A DNA stretch of 64,000 nt from assembly GCF_017876515.1 (NCBI RefSeq), contig NZ_JAGIOC010000001.1, positions 806,001-870,000 on the forward strand. The letters are read 5' to 3'. The notes under the pieces are model-generated. The model had not been told where the DNA came from and did no database searches. It was given only the letters and a program-made list of their open reading frames with translations. Shown one piece after another: positions 62,073 to 64,000 of this stretch (its first letter is position 1; each line of letters opens with the position of its first letter). Made by a program: the position numbers and the translations under genes. Source of the stretch: Brachybacterium fresconis (lineage in GTDB: Bacteria > Actinomycetota > Actinomycetes > Actinomycetales > Dermabacteraceae).

Positions 62073-64000
62073 TCACGCCTGGGTCGAGGAGTCCGATTCC
62101 TCGCTGGACGTGTGGCTCCCGGAGGCCGCCGCGATGGACGCGATCGTCGCCCGCGCCTGGGCCCGGCTGGTCTCGTCGTCCTCGAGGCGGTGGACGTCCT
62201 GGGCGGAGTCCTCGCTCGAGCTCTCCTCGGAGTCCGAACCCTCCTTGGCCGAGCCGCTGCCGCCCCCGCCGTTGCCGCGCGAACGACGGCCTCGGCGCTT
62301 GGACGAGGACGACTTGGAGGAGTCGTCGTTCCCGCCGCCGCTGCCGCCTGCCGACCCGTGGTCCCCGTCGATGTCGACGTGGTGGCCGCGGCCGTTGCAG
62401 TGCTCGCACGTGGTGGAGAAGGTCTCCAGCAGGCCCTGGCCGACGCGCTTGCGCGTCATCTGCACCAGACCCAGCGAGGTGACCTCGGCGACCTGGTGCT
62501 TGGTGCGGTCCCGGCCCAGGCACTCCACCAGGCGGCGCAGCACCAGGTCCCGGTTGGCCTCGAGCACCATGTCGATGAAGTCGATGACGATGATGCCGCC
62601 GATGTCACGCAGCCGCAGCTGACGCACGATCTCCTCGGCCGCCTCGAGGTTGTTCTTGGTGACGGTCTCCTCGAGAGAGCCGCCGGAGCCGGTGAACTTG
62701 CCCGTGTTCACGTCGACCACGGTCATGGCCTCGGTGCGATCGATCACCAGCGAACCGCCCGAGGGGAGGTAGACCTTGCGGTCCATCGCCTTCAGCAGCT
62801 GCTCGTCGATGCGGTGCTTGGCGAACACGTCCTTCTCGCCCACGTGGGCGGTGACGCGCTCGAGCAGGTCGGGGGCGACATCCGCGACATAGGAGTGGAC
62901 CTCGTCGTAGACCCTGCTGCCCTCGACGATCAACGAGGTGAAGTCCTCGTTGAAGACGTCGCGGACCACCTTGATGGCGATGTCCGGCTCCTGGGAGAGG
63001 GCCACCGGCGCGGACTTGGCCTTCTGCGCCTTCTGGATCTTCTCCCACTGGCCGCGCAGGCGCTCGACGTCATGGGTCAGCTCCGCCTCGCTCGCGCCCT
63101 CGGCGGCCGTGCGCACGATGACGCCCGCGTCCTCGGGGATGAGCTGGCGCATGAGCTTCTTCAGCCGGGAGCGCTCGGTGTCCGGCAGCTTGCGGGAGAT
63201 GCCGGTCATGGAGCCGCCGGGCACGAACACGACGTACCGCCCCGGCAGAGAGATCTGGCTGGTCAGGCGGGCGCCCTTGTGGCCGATCGGGTCCTTCGTG
63301 ACCTGGACCAGCACCGGGTCCCCGCTCTTGAGGGCGAGCTCGATGCGGCGGGGCTGCCCCTCGAGGCCGACGGCGTCCCAGTTGACCTCGCCGGCGTACA
63401 GCACGGCGTTGCGGCCCTTGCCGATGTCGATGAAGGCGGCCTCCATCGAGGGCAGCACGTTCTGGACCTTGCCCAGGTACACGTTGCCGACCATCGAGGT
63501 CTGCGACTTCTGGGCGACGTAGTGCTCGACCAGCACGTCGTCCTCGAGGACGCCGATCTGGGTGCGGCCCGGGCGCTCGCGCACCACCATCGAGCGCTTG
63601 ACGGACTCGCGACGGGCGAGGAACTCGGATTCGGTGATCACGTTGCGCTTGCGGCCGTTGTCACGGCCCTCGCGGCGACGCTGACGCTTGGCCTCGAGCC
63701 GGGTCGAGCCCTTGACGGACTTGACCTCGTCGCGCGCCTCGCGGACCTTGACCACGGTGTTCGGCGGATCATCCGTCGAGGAGGAGCTGTCGCTGCCGCC
63801 CCCGGAACGGCGACGGCGCCGCCGACGGCGGGAGCTGGATGAGCTCGAGGAGCCGCCGGAGGAGTCGTCGCCGGGTTCCTCGCCGTCGGCACCTTCGGGG
63901 CGCGCATCGTGCGAGCCCTTGCGGTCCTCGTCGGAGTCGGCGTCGGACTCGGAGCCCGAGTCGTCCGACTCCTCGTCGTCCCCGCGACCGCGGCCACGCC
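62073..64000 (-). CDS. rne: Ribonuclease E/G (5' end beyond window)
   Basis: At least 642 aa, open to the right edge. The visible N-terminus is an acidic/serine and arginine-rich extension (residues matching 63760-64000). S1 domain: [19 protein letters not shown]. DNase-I-like catalytic Asp residues in [11 protein letters not shown] and IIVIDFIDM. Zn-link Cys pair in [10 protein letters not shown]. The C-terminal tail is Ser/Gly/Glu-rich. Flanking disordered arms are normal for actinobacterial RNase E. It cleaves rRNA precursors and mRNA. Confidence 0.95.
   Translation of the reverse strand, partial: RGRGRGDDEESDDSGSESDADSDEDRKGSHDARPEGADGEEPGDDSSGGSSSSSSSRRRRRRRRSGGGSDSSSSTDDPPNTVVKVREARDEVKSVKGSTRLEAKRQRRREGRDNGRKRNVITESEFLARRESVKRSMVVRERPGRTQIGVLEDDVLVEHYVAQKSQTSMVGNVYLGKVQNVLPSMEAAFIDIGKGRNAVLYAGEVNWDAVGLEGQPRRIELALKSGDPVLVQVTKDPIGHKGARLTSQISLPGRYVVFVPGGSMTGISRKLPDTERSRLKKLMRQLIPEDAGVIVRTAAEGASEAELTHDVERLRGQWEKIQKAQKAKSAPVALSQEPDIAIKVVRDVFNEDFTSLIVEGSRVYDEVHSYVADVAPDLLERVTAHVGEKDVFAKHRIDEQLLKAMDRKVYLPSGGSLVIDRTEAMTVVDVNTGKFTGSGGSLEETVTKNNLEAAEEIVRQLRLRDIGGIIVIDFIDMVLEANRDLVLRRLVECLGRDRTKHQVAEVTSLGLVQMTRKRVGQGLLETFSTTCEHCNGRGHHVDIDGDHGSAGGSGGGNDDSSKSSSSKRRGRRSRGNGGGGSGSAKEGSDSEESSSEDSAQDVHRLEDDETSRAQARATIASIAAASGSHTSSEESDSSTQA

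Overview
The DNA is GC-rich throughout. It carries actinobacterial hallmarks: GTG and TTG starts, ATGA/GTGA gene overlaps, SecA2, DrrAB-type pumps, and an RNase E with acidic and basic flanks. The right-hand core order (rne, rplU, rpmA, obg, proB, proA, nadD, rsfS) fits the Micrococcales. A Brachybacterium/Dermabacteraceae-like host is my best guess, but this is inference.

Layout. Positions 53761-64000 are chromosomal housekeeping genes, almost all on the minus strand, ending in a tRNA-Ala(GGC). Everything to the left of that tRNA looks accessory. A large serine recombinase (52071) abuts the tRNA and its reading frame runs into the tRNA gene. Behind it lies a conjugative module of an integrative element (34247-51924). 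This contains ArdC-like antirestriction, prim-pol, DUF2637, ParB-like, TcpC/VirB8-like, cell-wall hydrolase, VirB2-like, VirB6-like, SCO6880/VirB4-like and VirD4-like proteins, an SSB and DUF4913. I found no relaxase. Several genes of the module are preceded by a recurring GTGCACCT...CAGG element, mostly combined with nested hairpins.

Positions 1-33994 are cargo. From the left: a truncated histidine kinase; an intact IS3-family element with a 4-bp target duplication; secA2; and a leftward cassette of a DrrAB pump, a histidine phosphatase and a rifampin-phosphotransferase-like PEP enzyme, with divergent HTH regulators. Next come a two-component system facing a bacitracin/lantibiotic-immunity-type ABC exporter across a perfect 32-bp palindrome, and an AraC-type regulator. 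An unusual four-gene operon follows: SemiSWEET, radical SAM, UPRTase-like and inositol-monophosphatase-like. After a second ABC exporter and two-component system comes a complete lasso-peptide cluster. Its 40-aa precursor, missed by ordinary ORF calling, has the predicted core GYPWWDHRDLFGGRTFIG, nearly identical to propeptin. Next to it is an AvrD / gamma-butyrolactone-receptor-like TetR / SDR operon with a divergent second TetR. Decayed fragments (PhzF, permease tail) and a second AraC paralogue then lead into the conjugation module.

How it fits together (inference). The integrative element carries a chemical-interaction island. It combines a lasso peptide with a dedicated exporter, a probable butanolide-type signalling operon, two sensor-controlled ABC efflux or immunity systems, a drug-modification and efflux cassette, and a possible phosphoribosyl-transferring biosynthetic operon with no known product.
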